NCBI RefSeq assembly: GCF_029784155.1 | Contig: NC_073691.1 | Coordinates: 121,683,474 to 121,747,473 of the forward strand | Source of the DNA: Uranotaenia lowii | Lineage: Eukaryota; Arthropoda; Insecta; Diptera; Culicidae | DNA length: 64,000 bases | Reading direction: 5' to 3' | Part shown: piece by piece, positions 34,736 to 47,531 of the stretch | Numbering within the stretch: position 1 is the stretch's first letter | Layout: the number at the start of each line of letters is the position of its first letter | The notes under the pieces: model-generated | Seen by the model: the letters and a program-made list of their open reading frames with translations, nothing else | What the model was told of the DNA's origin: nothing | Database searches by the model: none | Translations under genes and position numbers: made by a program

Positions 34736-35906
34736 AGTGAGAAGTACTTTCTCGACGCAATATCTCAGGACAGTAAATAAATGAAATTTTCTGACTTTTC
34801 TAAAATGAGAAGCTCTACAATTTTTCAATTTTAGATTTTTGAAAAGCGCTAGTAGAGTCACCCAGCAAAAAAAGAAGAGGAAAATTTGCGGATTAGGGTC
34901 ATATAGACCCACATTATTGTTCTGGTTGTAAAATCAAAACTTCCGAGCCGATTTCCATAAACATTGCCATTTTAAAATCGTCCAAATGTTTGCTATTTGA
35001 TGCTTCATAGAAATTGTGTTTTGATTTTCATGGTTTTCAGAAAACGACCTCTAAGCCAAATAGTTACAAAAAATTGGTGTTTTGAATCAAGGATTACTCT
35101 TCACACGGTGGTACAAACAATATTTTTTTTTTGCATAATTTATATGCAGATATCCTAAAAAATTACGCTATGTACTCATTTTGGAGTTGAGAATATAATT
35201 GACGGACAAACAAATTTTTTTTATTTTAAATTGCTTGTTGATTTCAAATTATGATACAAATTTGAATAATTTTACATATAAAAATTTATTTATATACATC
35301 TTGTATAAATCTTCGGATACAGAAATTATTTTAAATCAAGTCTCTTTAAAGTGGAACTTACGAGGTATGAGCATATGTTTGTTATAAAAGCAGCATATAA
35401 TGCATACACAGGTCAACAACCAAAATGAAAATATGCTTCTGTAGAGCAACAACGACGATTGAAACCGAGGTGGCCTATGTTAACTCATGCTTCTTCAATA
35501 AGCGGTACACTTGAATTGTGGATTATATTTTAATTTAAGATTTTTAAGAAACCCTTAACATACGCTAACTGTGGAGGGAAATTTCCTGCTTTATGAGTGT
35601 TTACCTGTCTGGAATCGTCGATAATATAAAAGTTTGCTGCACTTAATAGTTATTAACTTAAATTGTTTCAGGTTGACCGGCTGCATGTGAGCAAGCCATA
35701 ACAAGTAGACCGCGTTTACTTCATAATCAAATTGAATTCATTGCAACGATCAAGCTGCGGCTGACGAAGAGATTATTAGTGCTTTACCAGTACTCTAGAC
35801 GGTAGTTGATGCATATTAGGTTTAGGTACATATTTGTGTTGACCAGCGAGCGATAAGTGTGAACTCCAGAATGTAGGTTAGTGTATCATAATGTGAAGCT
35901 ACTTAC
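34736..35906. other. AT-rich intron, no gene seen
   Basis: No coding or RNA feature recognised; ends at the donor of the exon 36100-35907. Confidence 0.4.
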
Positions 35907-36100
35907 AATTTGTTTGCTAGGCTTAAAGGAATAATGTACTTCATTGTTCGATCCGGTCAGCGACGCCAAGCTGGATCCATCACAATGGCGCTCCTCGTCG
36001 TGATGGAGCAAATGTTCACCACCACCATTGCGGTTTATCAGCCGTGCCGAAGGACTCCGGAACAGGGGCGTAGGCAGAGTCGTTTTCGGAGGCCTTCGCT
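35907..36100 (-). CDS. Penultimate coding exon of a transmembrane receptor gene (cytoplasmic tail)
   Basis: A 194-nt exon. The acceptor is CCCCACACAG at 36110-36101; this is the first AG after a long pyrimidine tract near 36170-36200, consistent with an AG-exclusion zone. The donor is CAAACAAATT|GTAAGT at 35907/35906. Its first two bases complete a Glu codon with the last base of the preceding exon (NQY|E|RRPPK), and it ends in phase 0. The peptide is basic then polar (RRPPKTTLPTPLFRSPSARL), then acidic/histidine-rich (HDEERH), then NEVHYSFKPSKQI. The short Tyr-containing segments HYSF and, across the junction, ISYATL could be signalling motifs (inferred). It lies between introns of 9.8 and 29 kb. 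Confidence 0.82.
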
Positions 36101-37225
36101 CTGTGTGGGGTTTCAGGAGATTTCCCGCCGTTGTTCCCGAAGCGTTGATGATGATGATGATGGTGCGATTTGTTGTGAAAAAAGAGAAAGAGGAAAGAAG
36201 AAATAAAATATACATTTACAGGTCAGATTGCTTGGAGAGGGGTCCACCAATAATTTTGCTTTGTGCTGATGGAGACGCATCGTTGATTGTGTTTGGAGTT
36301 ATTGTTGTTTTCGCTGAAATGGATAATAATCGAAGTTGTTTGTTGTAACAATTATGATAATGACCGTTACGCTGAATATGGAAAAAGTTGCACGCTCGAA
36401 TGAAGAAAGTCTTTCACCACACACAAGTGCCACAACAATTCACCTGGAGGCGGATGTTTGGAACACGCGAATTCCGTATTAGTACCTTCAACAAAAGCCC
36501 GTGATGCGAACAACTGGCGCGCGCGGCGAGTTTTTAACAAAGCTAATTGAGTGCTTCTTCAGAATGTTAAAGTTGTTTGAGCAGTGAATATTTTGAAAAA
36601 ATTTAATCCCATTCCGTGTACTGGTCGGCGAATTCTAAAGAACGCTCTCTAAAAATCATTTAGTCAAAAGCAAATGGCCTTGAGCACTTTTAACAATACC
36701 ATCTGGTTAGGGGTTCGTGTGATTGCATGATGGTAGCCATTATTGTCGTGACAATTATCCGGATTTGAATTGCTCAATTCTACGCAACTTACCGTCTGAC
36801 AAATTCCCCGCTCCTCGGAAGTGGCAATTTGAATAAGTTGGTTACTTTCCGACACTTTTCGACGAGAGATCTTATCGGTGAGCAATATGCCGTAAGTTGG
36901 CTGTTGTGCAGTTTGCCAGGCGACATCTTCTAATGAATTTAGGAAACGAGCCGTTCTATGGCTGTGTCGTTTGAAGAAATGATACCTCCTTCCGACAACT
37001 GCTTGCTAGAAAATTATGATGGTGACACAATAATTGTCATTGGCTGTCATCATGCAACTGAAACTACGATAGATGACACTAAACTGATAACGGAAGACGG
37101 GTTTGGCGAGTAAGGATGCTTATAAATAGTGAAAATCCAATGAATAAGAATCAGAGGGAGTTTTTCCGAGTAAAAATTTTGTTCCATGTTGTTAAAGATG
37201 TACTATTGATCCAATTGAAGGTGGC
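36101..37225. other. Intron upstream of exon 36100-35907
   Basis: Moderate GC content near 36230-37100 but no exon compatible with the phase of the surrounding gene. See the rejected candidate at 36795-36903. Confidence 0.4.
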
Positions 37226-38605
37226 ATCTTTTATATGAAAATTGTGGCGTTTCCTTTGTAACGGCATCACTTATAAACGGGTGGGCAGAATGATGTGAAA
37301 TTATCTGCGGTTTCTGGGGTGTTTGGACCAAGAAAGGTTTGTATTTTCAATACCTTCCCTTTCTAGATAAGGGGGGCTCCCGTACAAAATAAACTTTAAA
37401 TAGGACACATTTAATGTGATTTTTATGAAAATTGGTAAACAAGAGTAATAAGACGGAAGGAGTTAATTTATTTTAGAGAATGACACCTCCCCAAATGGGG
37501 GGCTCCCATATTCCCCCATATTTGGCCGGGCTTCGACCAGACCGAACCGAGCACCATGAGAAAATTTAAAAACAACAGAAACTGAATCTCGTGTAACTCA
37601 AATATCAGTTCGAATAAGCGAGTATGATTGACTGAAATGACTTCCTTGTATATTATGAACTACCGATTCTGGTTCATAAACTTCAAAGATTTCGTCTCTA
37701 AATGGAAATATGTCCATTTCAAATTCAAGTGTCTCGAAAAAATGCTGATGGCGTTCACGACGTATACGATAAACTCAAACAATCGTTGAGCGGTTTAGAA
37801 CAGGAAGGTCCCATACAAAATCAAGGTGTTGTACGACATTACTTGAACAACCGTTGAGCGATTAACGCCACCGTTCCTTAGTGCAGCGTTCAAATCTTCT
37901 AAACCAACGGCATCAAATCTAATCCCTGTCACGACATATTTAGACGTTCTGTGGGTCGATGATTTTTGCATTAAATAGTAAGATCATATCATCGAAAAAT
38001 GTACGCTTAGTGTTAATGTAGTGAAATGTCTTTGAGAAAACATCAAGCTTCTTTGAGATCCCATATATGTTTACGTTTGTTCTTTTTGTAGTTTAAAACA
38101 CAATCTTGTTTACGCAAAAAGATGATTTATTGTAATGAATAGTCCCTCCCACTTTTTTAGCGGAAGGCCCATAGAAATTCTTCAACTAAAAAATTGGAGG
38201 CGCCACCATAAACGGATAATCAATAGAACGTTAAACTGGCCGATTAGTTTTGGACCAATAATGGTTCGTATAACGATTTGAAAAACCTCAACCTTTTGGG
38301 AAGAGGTGCTCTCATACCAAAAAAACTTAAAATACAACTAAACTCGAACAATTTTCAGTTGATTTTTGTACAAAATGGTCCACAAGCATAATTTGATACA
38401 ACAAGTTGATTGAGTAAGCAGAATAACCCCTCTCGCTTTTGGATTTGGGAGCTCTTATACAAAATTCAAACAAGTATCATCAAAACTTTAACATCTTTTA
38501 TGTGTTATTAATGAAAAAAAAAACACATGCAAATTTTGTAATAAGAAAATGTATAATTGCAATGAATAATGAGTTTCTTTTCTAACAGATACTCCATATA
38601 GAACC
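37226..38605 (+). repeat. Degenerate Helitron-type repeat DNA
   Basis: Decayed versions of the Helitron unit: ATTGTGGCGTTTCCTTTGTA near 37240, GGGGGGCTCCCGTACAAAAT near 37372, and a second block near 38190-38330 (ATTGGAGGCGCCACCATAAA). Similar CCATACAAAATC sequence continues at 40870-40990, beyond the hAT-like insertion. Much older than the copies at 2481 and 18249. Confidence 0.5.
37525..37560 (+). repeat. Isolated terminus of family F element
   Basis: TTCGACCAGACCGAACCGAG matches the terminal inverted repeat of the element at 54081-55056. It is a single end without a partner nearby, so either a fragment or part of an older nested element. Confidence 0.55.
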
Positions 38606-38613
38606 AACATATG

Positions 38614-40773
38614 CAAGGCCGGATTAAAGGGGGGGGGGGGGGGGAGGCAATTGCTCCGAGCCCCCCGGCTCAAGGGGGTTTAACATTACTTTAATCATAC
38701 TACTTCAATTTTTAAAAATCTATGAAAAGACATCAAAACTATAAAATCGGAATAAAAACATGAAATATAACAATTAAAAGGGCCCTCGTGAGATAATATT
38801 TAGAATAGTTTTTTCTTACATAAGTTAAGAGGGCCCCTAGAATAAGCAGTGAAGGTGTTCTCCCGCATTTTTCGGGCGGAGAATATCAAAATCTTGGTAT
38901 TTAATTTTATTATTTTCAATCCAAAATCTAGACAACAAAAATGTAAACCAGTGTTTCTTGGGTTAAAATTTTACATTTTTTCCAGGAGTTTTGAATATAT
39001 TCACATTAAGTTAATCAAACTTATAGTCTTTATGACAATCATTTAGAATTTTACCCGGGCATTATCTGGGTTAATACTGGATTTTCTTGAAATTTTTAGC
39101 CTTTCATTTTTGAAATTTCTGTTGGTTGATAAATTCTAAACTCTTTTACCTCCCTTTTTTTTGAAAATCAAATCTATAAAAATAAAACTGTAGTTGATTG
39201 AATGGGACCAATTTACTGACAGTACTCAGTTTCTTTATTGATTTTCCATCCCAATTTCTACCATAGACTTGGAATTCGAATTGAAACATTATCAACTGAT
39301 TCAATCAAAATTTTATCCTCTTCTGAAGTAAATATCCTTATTTCATAATTTGAATCATTCTCAAATTATTTTTATCGTAAAAAAGTCTCTTAGTTGAGTT
39401 GCTACTATCATTGAGTGATTCTTTAACATGAATAATTCTAAGATTCAATTTATTGAGATTGTATACCCCCTTATCATTGAGGCAAGGTCATAAAAAACGA
39501 TTTTTACTTACAACTTACCATCTTCTTCAGTGAACGTTTTCGAAAACGCTCACTGAAGAAGATAGTAAATTGCTATCGAAATACCGGTATCTGAATTTTT
39601 CATTTACTATGGTTGAATTAAAGTGAATGTTTCGATTGTACTGATTCAGTATTCAACACACAGATTCTTACATAGAACAGGCTGTGTTCCAATTATTGAC
39701 CACGTAGACATTGCAATTGACTGTATACAGCAAGGGGTATTTCTGTGATAGTATACTTGAAGGGGAAATTTCAATTGTATTTACAAGCAAGAAACAGTTT
39801 GTTAGGATCCGATGTTATAATTTTATACAAAATGGTCCGAACCCACCACAGAGAATGGATAAAATGCTCTCATGAGTTACTCCAACTATTGCTTGATCAG
39901 CCTCTTCGTAACTATTATTCAAATAGGCAGTTAGTGTTCTCTTGATAGCAATAAAGAGCAGAAGCTATACCCCGTTTTTCAACCTCCCTAAAAACGTTGA
40001 TTTGTTTCTTATAATAAAGTGGCCTTAAAGGTCTTGTAATAGGGAAAAGTAATTTACCAGAGTGTATTATTACACAATAAAGTGTCCGGATAGTGAAAAG
40101 GTGTTTTTCCTTAAATTTCCACTTCCGTTTGGGTGCAGCAGCCTTTAGATCCGAAGAACTGTGGACAATAATCTGTGGCCGTTCCGTAGTGAACTGTGGA
40201 CAAACGGTGAGCCTTGACCTGCCCTAACACAGTTTGTTCGCATGAAAAAGATTTTTTTTTGAAAATTCCTATTTGAATTGTATTGAAGTGTGTTATTGCT
40301 AATTTGATAAGTTTATGACGTTATAAAACTATTTTTGATTCGAAAAGTCTGCTACGGAACATGCGTAGAAAATAAAGCTATTGCTAGGAGATTGGCCAAG
40401 CTTGGGCCAGATTTAGGCTTCATTCATACCAAACTTGCTTGTTCTAAAAGTCAAAGCTTCAGACAGAGAAAATAGCTGACAAAACAAACTTTGTTCATTA
40501 CAACCAAAGCAATTGCTATTTTTTTCATACCACCTTATGTTTCAAATCTTAAGATACCTCCCAATTGTCATTAAGTAAATTTTTCTCGATGAAGTAAAAT
40601 GCTGAAATGAAAAACTTATAAAATATCTATCCGGTCAATTTGCTAAACCAAGAATTTTAGTTAGTAATAAGGGTATTTAAAAAAAATTGAAAATTAAATT
40701 TTCATTTACAGTTAAAATTCGAACCACCAGAAGAAAATAATACCGCGCCCCCCCCGTGCTTAATCCGGCTCTG
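38614..40773. mobile_element. hAT-like non-autonomous element, 2,160 bp
   Basis: Terminal inverted repeats share GCCGGATTAA (CAAGGCCGGATTAAAGGGG at the left; CAGAGCCGGATTAAGCACGG read inward from the right). They are followed by G-runs at both ends. Flanking 8-mers AACATATG (38606-38613) and AACATGTG (40774-40781) differ at one base, fitting an aged 8-bp hAT duplication. No transposase frame. It interrupts the degenerate Helitron-type repeat. Confidence 0.8.
39516..39567. repeat. Short palindrome inside the hAT-like element
   Basis: Arms of about 26 bp meet without a loop at CGTTTTCGAAAACG; the outer part is CATCTTCTTCAGTGA and its inverse. It could extrude a cruciform or mark a junction of two copies of a smaller repeat. 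Confidence 0.75.
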
Positions 40774-40781
40774 AACATGTG

Positions 40782-41726
40782 TTTAATCGAGACACAAGAA
40801 CAATATTCATGCAATGTATACAAAATTGTGGAAATTTTACTAGAAACGATGATTCATGTATTTAACTGTATGGGTGTTCCATACAAAATCATGTTACGTC
40901 CATACAAAATCCATACAAAACATGTTATTTTTATAATATTCGGACGGAACACAAGCCATTTCAAACGAAACAATAGGGGAGAATGAGGATACTTGATCGC
41001 TGGGGATACTTGATTCCTACACCATATCTCGGAACCGGAATGTCATACAAATATCAAATTTTGGGGAAAAATGTGCCAAGTAGAAAAAAACAACAATGCT
41101 TTTATCTAAAAAAATTTCAAAATTTTATTTTATGAGTAAATGAACTTTGTTTGAAAAATTAAACAAATTGTGATTTGGAGATCTTTTTCTATCATTTTAA
41201 AATGTTTCTCATATGAAAAAATTATAACAAAAATATTTATTCCAATATGCCAGTCGTTAGAGTATAATATGAACTTCGTTATGCCATATTTTCAAAGCAA
41301 TAGTAAACTGAGTTTTACATAAGCAGATATGGACCAACAGATGGAGCAGATAAACCGAAGTTTTACATAAGCAGATATGGACACGAATTCGAAATTAATT
41401 GATAAAAAGTACCAGTAATCAAGTAAAAATTATTAACATGAACAGATGATTCTCTGTATTCAAACACTCCATCGAGTTTGAACGTGGGTTCATACAAAAT
41501 CGTTGGAAATTACGAATTTATCAAATATAATTGAAACCAATATTCACCATACCTTTTTTCTTCATATAATGAGAAGGCGACACCATCAGCATCCTCTAGC
41601 GGACAAAATGGAAGCACTAATTCGAGGAATTCGTCTAACTTGTGAATAGCGTGTATTCCGACTCGACTTGACCAGGGATGCCAGTTATGATAAATGAAAT
41701 TGTTTGTTTCTATTCTTGCACGTAAA
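40782..41726. other. AT-rich intron with old repeat fragments
   Basis: 40860-40985 continues the degenerate Helitron-type repeat. AGGGGAGAATGAGGATACTTG at 40975 resembles termini of a dispersed family. 41260-41410 holds a repeated TTTTACATAAGCAGATATGGAC phrase (near 41312 and 41352). No gene. Confidence 0.4.
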
Positions 41727-42285
41727 ATAATTTTCACTTAAAAAATAAGTGACATCTTTAGTAAATTCTCGCCATACGTAATTTCATTTGAATTTTAAGT
41801 GATGGGTCAAGTGAAATTCACTTAAGTGACCGGTCAAGTGAATTACTGCGGTTATTGCGGATAGTGCGACTTCAAAATCTTCCCTGCTGCAAACCAGAAA
41901 ATCTGTCCAGTTCAACCCACAAGCTGAAACATGATAACACCTTTAAATAACTTTTTCTTACATCACGTTTAACACAAAATAACGCCAAAATCGCCTAGAA
42001 TAGAATTGATGGGAAACTCCAAATCCAGCATAAGCTTTAAACGCTGCTCTTCAGAATTTGTCATTTTGAACTCTGAAAATAAACACAATTACAACCCGAC
42101 ATTCAATTGAAATTCAAGTGATGGGGAAGTGAATATTTTTTCTCACTTCAAATTCAAGTGACGACTGAAGTGAATTTGGATGAATTCACTTGACATTTAA
42201 GTGAATGCCAAGTGAAATGTTTATGTCGCACTTGACTGAAAGAAAATCACTGGATCCTTGTTTATAAGTGAAAAATCATGTGTAT
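41727..42285. repeat. MITE-like block with clustered AAGTGA motifs
   Basis: Both ends contain TTTTCACTTA (read inward). The subterminal 150 bp on each side are filled with AAGTGAA, CACTTGA and TCAAGTGA motifs in both orientations, for example 41806-41845 and 42105-42220. The centre is ordinary sequence. This looks like a non-autonomous element with subterminal transposase-binding repeats; exact ends are uncertain. Confidence 0.6.
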
Positions 42286-45200
42286 TTTAAGAGTAAATTT
42301 GGGTTCAGTGTGCACCATAAAAATGTCAGTGAATCAACAAACAAACAAAAAGGAATTTAAGATAATATCTCCATTCCATACTTGTAAATATTTCTGAACA
42401 AAATATGGAGCGGAGAAATTACTTTCAATTACCTTCCTTATTTGATTGTTTCAAAAGATATATAGATTTGGATGCGTATAAAGTGTTTTTTAAGAAAAAG
42501 ATTTTAAATTCAATTGGTCAGAATAGAAAAAAAAACTGCTTAACTGTTTATATCAATTTTGCTAACTAATAATAGTTAAAGAAAAAAATATTTACGTAGA
42601 AATATCGTTATTTTCTCTTAACTAGATGACGGGTGTCGGTTTTCAATTTGGCAAAAAATGGGTTTTTGGAACGATTCGTATTTAAAGATGGTATGAGCCG
42701 TTTCAAATAAAGAATTTACAAAAAAGCAGGTACTGTTATTGTCTCATGCTGGATGTTTCTTGTTGATATTTGAACATTTTCAAACAAATCGGTTTATCAT
42801 TATCAAACTATAAAGTTTGTTAGAACATTTATCAAATCTAGATCTTAGGTCAAAGGATATTATACCGAGCTTTTATCCAGCAATATCATGACAATAATCT
42901 CCTTTAAATGTTTATAATTGATTAATTGATTAAAAAAATCAATGCTAACAAATCGTTTCCGAAATGCCAGTGCTCCAAAAAAAAGCTTACAACTAATATC
43001 CATGTTTTCTGATAATGGACTTGAAATTATGCCTAAGAGACTTGTGACATATCTTCTGAAAAACATGAAAGAAGAGAAGGCTGGTGGTGTGAATTTTGAA
43101 TTCATTTCTTAAATATGCGGAATTCTTTTTTATGTGTTCCTAAATCAAACATAAAAGTGATGAAAATATGTTCGGATTGCATCCCTGATCAATATTTTAA
43201 CAGTTCCAGATTAACATTTTGAAAAGGCACAAATTGATTTTTTTTTTTTAATGAGACAAATGTGTAGAACAGAATTGTTTTTTCTTTCAAATTTAAACCA
43301 ATTGTACTGGAATAAATAAGAAAAAACTCTTTCGATTCTCAATTAATAATCGGAATGCGATATATTTTTCAATGTTTTTCTATCATTTATTTGTGAACGT
43401 CAACGCAAAACAAAAATCTAAACAAATAAAAAACCAAAGCTGAAAAAGTTTCACAGAAACGATTATCAAGGAGAAAACAAAATTTAAGCACATTTTTTTT
43501 TAATTAACACGAAAATTGTGTGCACATTAAGCATCAAGTCATTTGTTATTCCCAAGAAGGAAAAATTCTATTCCCGCTATGGAATGTTATGAATTTAAAT
43601 AAAAATTCATCTCTGGTTCCTAATGGCATTTATATTGGTTTTGAAATGAAACTTTTTTATTATTTTTTACTATAACAAAACAAATGATAATCCAAAACAC
43701 AAAAAAACTATTTAAATATAACTAGGAAAAATTTATAATAATTTGAATAATTTTTTATTTATTTATCTATATTTAATGTTCGTCTCTCAGCTAAGCTTTT
43801 AAAATTTGTATTAAGCTTCCGCTTATATTGATTTGCCGTTTTGTATGACATATTCTAGGTAACGGATCGTTGTTAAAAACTCGAAATGAAGACAAAGATG
43901 AAATAAATTTTACGGAATTCGATTTAATGAAACTAAAAGGCGCAAATGTTTGATTGAAAATACGTAGTTTGTTTGTTTATTCGTAAAGTGCTGGCGGAAA
44001 TTTGCAATGCAAAAGTCTAAAATCTGTGCTGGCAGATTTTATCGCGAATGTCGTAAATCAATTTATTTTTAGTTGTTTATGAAGTCATAATAAATTAGTC
44101 ATTTATTACGAATGCTTGACCTTAAAGTTTTCGAGTCTAATAACATTCCCATTTCATTCTTTCTTTTTTTAAACTTTGCGTCAAATCGATAGTAATATTA
44201 CAATCACGATGTTTAAGAGTATCAGCAGCGGTCAGGTGTCAAAGCTATAATAACACTCATTTTTGACACTTGCTCTTTGGTATGTATTGAAAAAGCAAGC
44301 CAGGAGCCAAATTTGAATACCGACCAGGTCCTGATTTGACAGGTGCTAAACTGTCTAGGAAAAATTTACAAAAGAAAATAGCAACATAAAACAACAACAC
44401 CTATCGGAGCGTCACCAGTGGCAAAAATGGAAACCAGTTTAGCACTTCCCGGTGCGCAAATGAGCTGCTAAAGCTAAAAAGGACCTAGTATGTGTCCCAG
44501 GTTAACACCTGGGATAGCACTTACGGCTGCCGATGCTTTAAGGGTTTGGATAACGTTTTAAGAATTGTAAGAATATGCGCTATTAATAATTCATATTTAT
44601 TCAAGAAGTACTCATTTTACCTCCGCCTTGTCGATATGCTACGACACACTTTTTGCGATAGTCAATTGAAAAATCAGGACACCTGGCACCTCTGATCAAA
44701 GCTCCGAAAAAAGTCACAGTGTAATACTTCCATTTCTGTCGCCAGATAGCGCTATTCGTGTCTCCCGATTTCTCGTTAAGTGGTGTATATCGGTTCTAGT
44801 ATATCTGAATTTATGTTGAAAACTGACAGGTTACCATATCGGGAGATTATTCATTGCACTGAAGAACTTTTTCTTTCTTTGAATAGGATTTCTCACACCA
44901 AATCAATGTAATATGAAAGAAATTATAGATTATGGTTAAGCTAGATGTTTTCCTAAGCAAGAAGATCCCATTGAAAATGAACGTTGAATACGAAACCAAC
45001 AATAATCCTCTCTTATTTTCAAAAGGTGTTTCCAAATCAATATAACGAAACCGAACTTTTAAGAAATCTGAATCAAAAATGAAACACTGTGCCTCCGTTT
45101 AAACATAATGATATTTTTTGTTTGTTTTGTATAAAGTCTGAGCCGTTTTAAATAAAAAGTTACAAAAAAATGAAATCCCCTCCCACTACCAATAAGAGTG

Positions 45201-45926
45201 ATGCTTACATTCGAAGCATAAAAATGATGAGTCCCCTTTTTTTCTAATTTTTGATCGAGCTAAAATAAATTATTGGATTTTCAATTTGTTCTGGCCTTAT
45301 TGAAATATTTATTTGATTTAAACTCAATCATTTTGCAAGTGTATTTCATAGAACTCGGTACAAAAGCAATTTTTTTCCATAACGAGAAAATTAATGCTAT
45401 TGGAAGACCCCTTCCAGTCCTAAAAATGGTGACAGGAAGGATGGCAAAGCTTTGCGCAAAAAATTCAAATGATTTATCTCAACATGTGTACGCAGTCATA
45501 TTTTTTTTAACATGATCCGTTTGCCCGATCGATAATCATAGAATGCTACCTTCAAATGGCTTAGCAAAAAAGATTAGGACGTGTAATTCAGTGTTAAACG
45601 TGATTACCAGGTCAGCTTAATTGTAAAAAAAAAAGAATTAGTGATTTAGTACATCAAGACTTGGCAACATAGTCTGTAAAGCCAAAATACACAGACTGGC
45701 CATAAGCAGAAAGAGAAGAAGAAGATTTAGTACATGTTTATGGGATGTTTCCAGGATTCATTCGCGAAGCCTTGCGTACCGATGACCCATTCATATGAAT
45801 GGTACCGAATATGGTTGTCTCGAATATTCTCAACTTCCCGTACTCAAAAAAAAAAAAAAACTCCAAACACGTCGTAGGTTGATACGTTTTGTAGATAGGC
45901 GAAAATATATACAGAAATGCGCTCAC
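42286..45926. other. AT-rich intron, no gene seen
   Basis: Part of the 9.8-kb intron. The only notable local feature is a 44200-44700 segment of more balanced composition with the palindrome CCCAGGTTAACACCTGGG near 44497. No exon or RNA gene identified. Confidence 0.4.
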
Positions 45927-46162
45927 CGTATTGATTGGGAATAACATCCGGATCAGTTTCATCGCCATCCGGAGGTTCGCCCGCCATTTGTGGACTCCGT
46001 CGGCTGAGCGTCCCGCTGTTATCGACCAATGGCGTCTGAATGCCGTTCGAATCGTGCGTTTGATGATGGTGATGGTGGTGAGCTGATGGGTCAATTTGGC
46101 AGTCTATCGGGGTCGAGGTGAGATGTGCGCTTTTGGCAGACTTTAGCTTCTTGGAGGTGTTC
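45927..46162 (-). CDS. Cytoplasmic-tail exon of a transmembrane receptor gene
   Basis: A 236-nt exon. The acceptor TCTCGTTATAG ends at 46163; the donor AATACG|GTGAGC is at 45927/45926. Its first base completes the Lys codon begun in the transmembrane exon (RRHASK|NTSKKLKSAKS), and it ends one base into a Glu codon. The peptide starts basic, as expected just inside the membrane. It then has a run of six His (SAHHHHHHQTH) and an acidic Pro-rich end (GDETDPDVIPNQY). The His codons are mixed CAC/CAT. Sidestep-family receptors carry DPDVIP-like phrases in their tails as I remember them; this is the main reason for that suggestion and should be treated as weak. Confidence 0.85.
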
Positions 46163-46381
46163 CTATAACGAGATGCCGCAAAGAACCAGAATGTTAGCAT
46201 TAAGATTGGTATCTCGAGATACGTATTGTATAACATGAACAAGATGAACGATAATGCACCGTAATCATAAACATACAAGCCCGGATAGAGAGATTTTCCG
46301 GCAGCCAAGGAAAATGGCCTTCTTCCGGTGCCTTTCGTTCCGACACAAACCCACACACACACATACTATATTCATACTTAC

Positions 46382-46505
46382 TTGCTGGCATGTCGTCGGT
46401 AGATGGTGGCCAGAACGATGCAGACTACGGCAAACAGGATCGCCACCGTAAGTGTTAATGCGGCTAATACTGGCGATAAAGGAACATTCATAACGTTGGA
46501 TACAC
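46382..46505 (-). CDS. Transmembrane exon of a single-pass receptor gene
   Basis: A 124-nt exon between acceptor GTGATTTATAG (ending 46506) and donor AGCAA|GTAAGTATG (46382/46381). The frame begins with two bases of a split codon, then VSNVMNVPLSP. The hydrophobic run VLAALTLTVAILFAVCIVLA is followed by TIYRRHAS. The positive residues right after the helix predict a type I topology with the later exons cytoplasmic. It lies 219 bp upstream of the next exon. Earlier exons, presumably the ectodomain, were not found up to 64000. Overall this is the 3' part of a cell-surface receptor, possibly immunoglobulin-superfamily. Confidence 0.87.
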
Positions 46506-47514
46506 CTATAAATCACAGAAAATATAAACGTATTATCTCTGAGCTTTTTACTCGAATCGTGTGGCAGTCAGCAGGGTAGTGTCTGAATTTTCCCCTCTTA
46601 TTCCGTCGGGCTCAAGCCGATGGCACAGTGAGCAAAAGGGTCGTGATTAACTGAAAGAATAATCGAAATTTCCTCCTTTGCTAGGCTTTGATTTAACAAT
46701 CGGCAAACAAGCTCAAACAATCAATGTTTGATTTATGAAGTCGAAGTCGAAAGTTTGGCCATTCTAATGCCACCGCAGATCAGGAGCTGATCCTGCATTC
46801 CGGAACAATTTTCACCCGGTGTCAGCGCTCGATTTGGTTCTCTTTTCCGTGGGACCACAAGCTGGAAAAACTGCATCAGCCAGGGCTCCAGACAAGCCAA
46901 ACCAAAACATGCTTCAATGGCCGACCGACAAGTTTGGTTCAACTCAGAAAATTCAGTTGGTAGCGGCTTTTCCTCTGCTGCAGCAAAAAGTCGTGAATAG
47001 CGCAGCTCCCTGTCTATTTGTACTGAATGGGATACGCTGCTGTGTTGTGTAGTGAGTGCATGGAGGCTTTAGGAAAAGGTCGGATGTGCATTACTTTACT
47101 AGGACCTACATGTGACCAACCTTCTCGTGATGTTTCGAAGAGCTTTTGGACAGAATGTTGGTGGGGATGCATATTTTGGGTCGGCTCAGTTGCATGAACT
47201 TTGTCTATGCAAGAATAGTACGAACACGTCCACGGCTAACAATGAGTATTGTAAAGGTTTTTATTACTTCCACACAGACCGGTCGCTTTAAAATTACTAC
47301 GGGCTCACTTTCCGGAAACTAAAACTCTCTTTGAACATCACCAAAGGAAATGTAGAGCATCGACAGCATGAATGGGGATCGTAAATTACCAAGACTTTAG
47401 GATTACTGTTTTACTGAATAAATATGAATTCGAATAACAGATACAAATTTCTAAAAAATTCTGCGTGCTCATTTCTAGAACAGTACAAAGCATTATTCAA
47501 GTACCAATTTAATT
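46506..47514. other. Intron upstream of the transmembrane exon
   Basis: 46733-47060 has balanced composition and short open frames on both strands, but no recognisable peptide or matching splice-site pair. Confidence 0.4.
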
Positions 47515-47531
47515 AGCTTAGCTTAGCTTAG
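47515..47531. repeat. Short AGCTT microsatellite
   Basis: Three to four tandem copies of AGCTT. Confidence 0.85.

Noticed and set aside
36795..36903. Possible extra exon on the minus strand (36 open codons followed by a strong CAGACG|GTAAGT donor)
   Set aside because: Joining it to the exon ending at 45927 gives a stop after nine codons, and its exit phase does not fit the exon at 36100. No alternative acceptor worked.
46733..47052. Open frames on both strands of a balanced-composition stretch as a further receptor exon
   Set aside because: No immunoglobulin or fibronectin-type cysteine/tryptophan pattern and no phase-matching donor upstream of the transmembrane exon.
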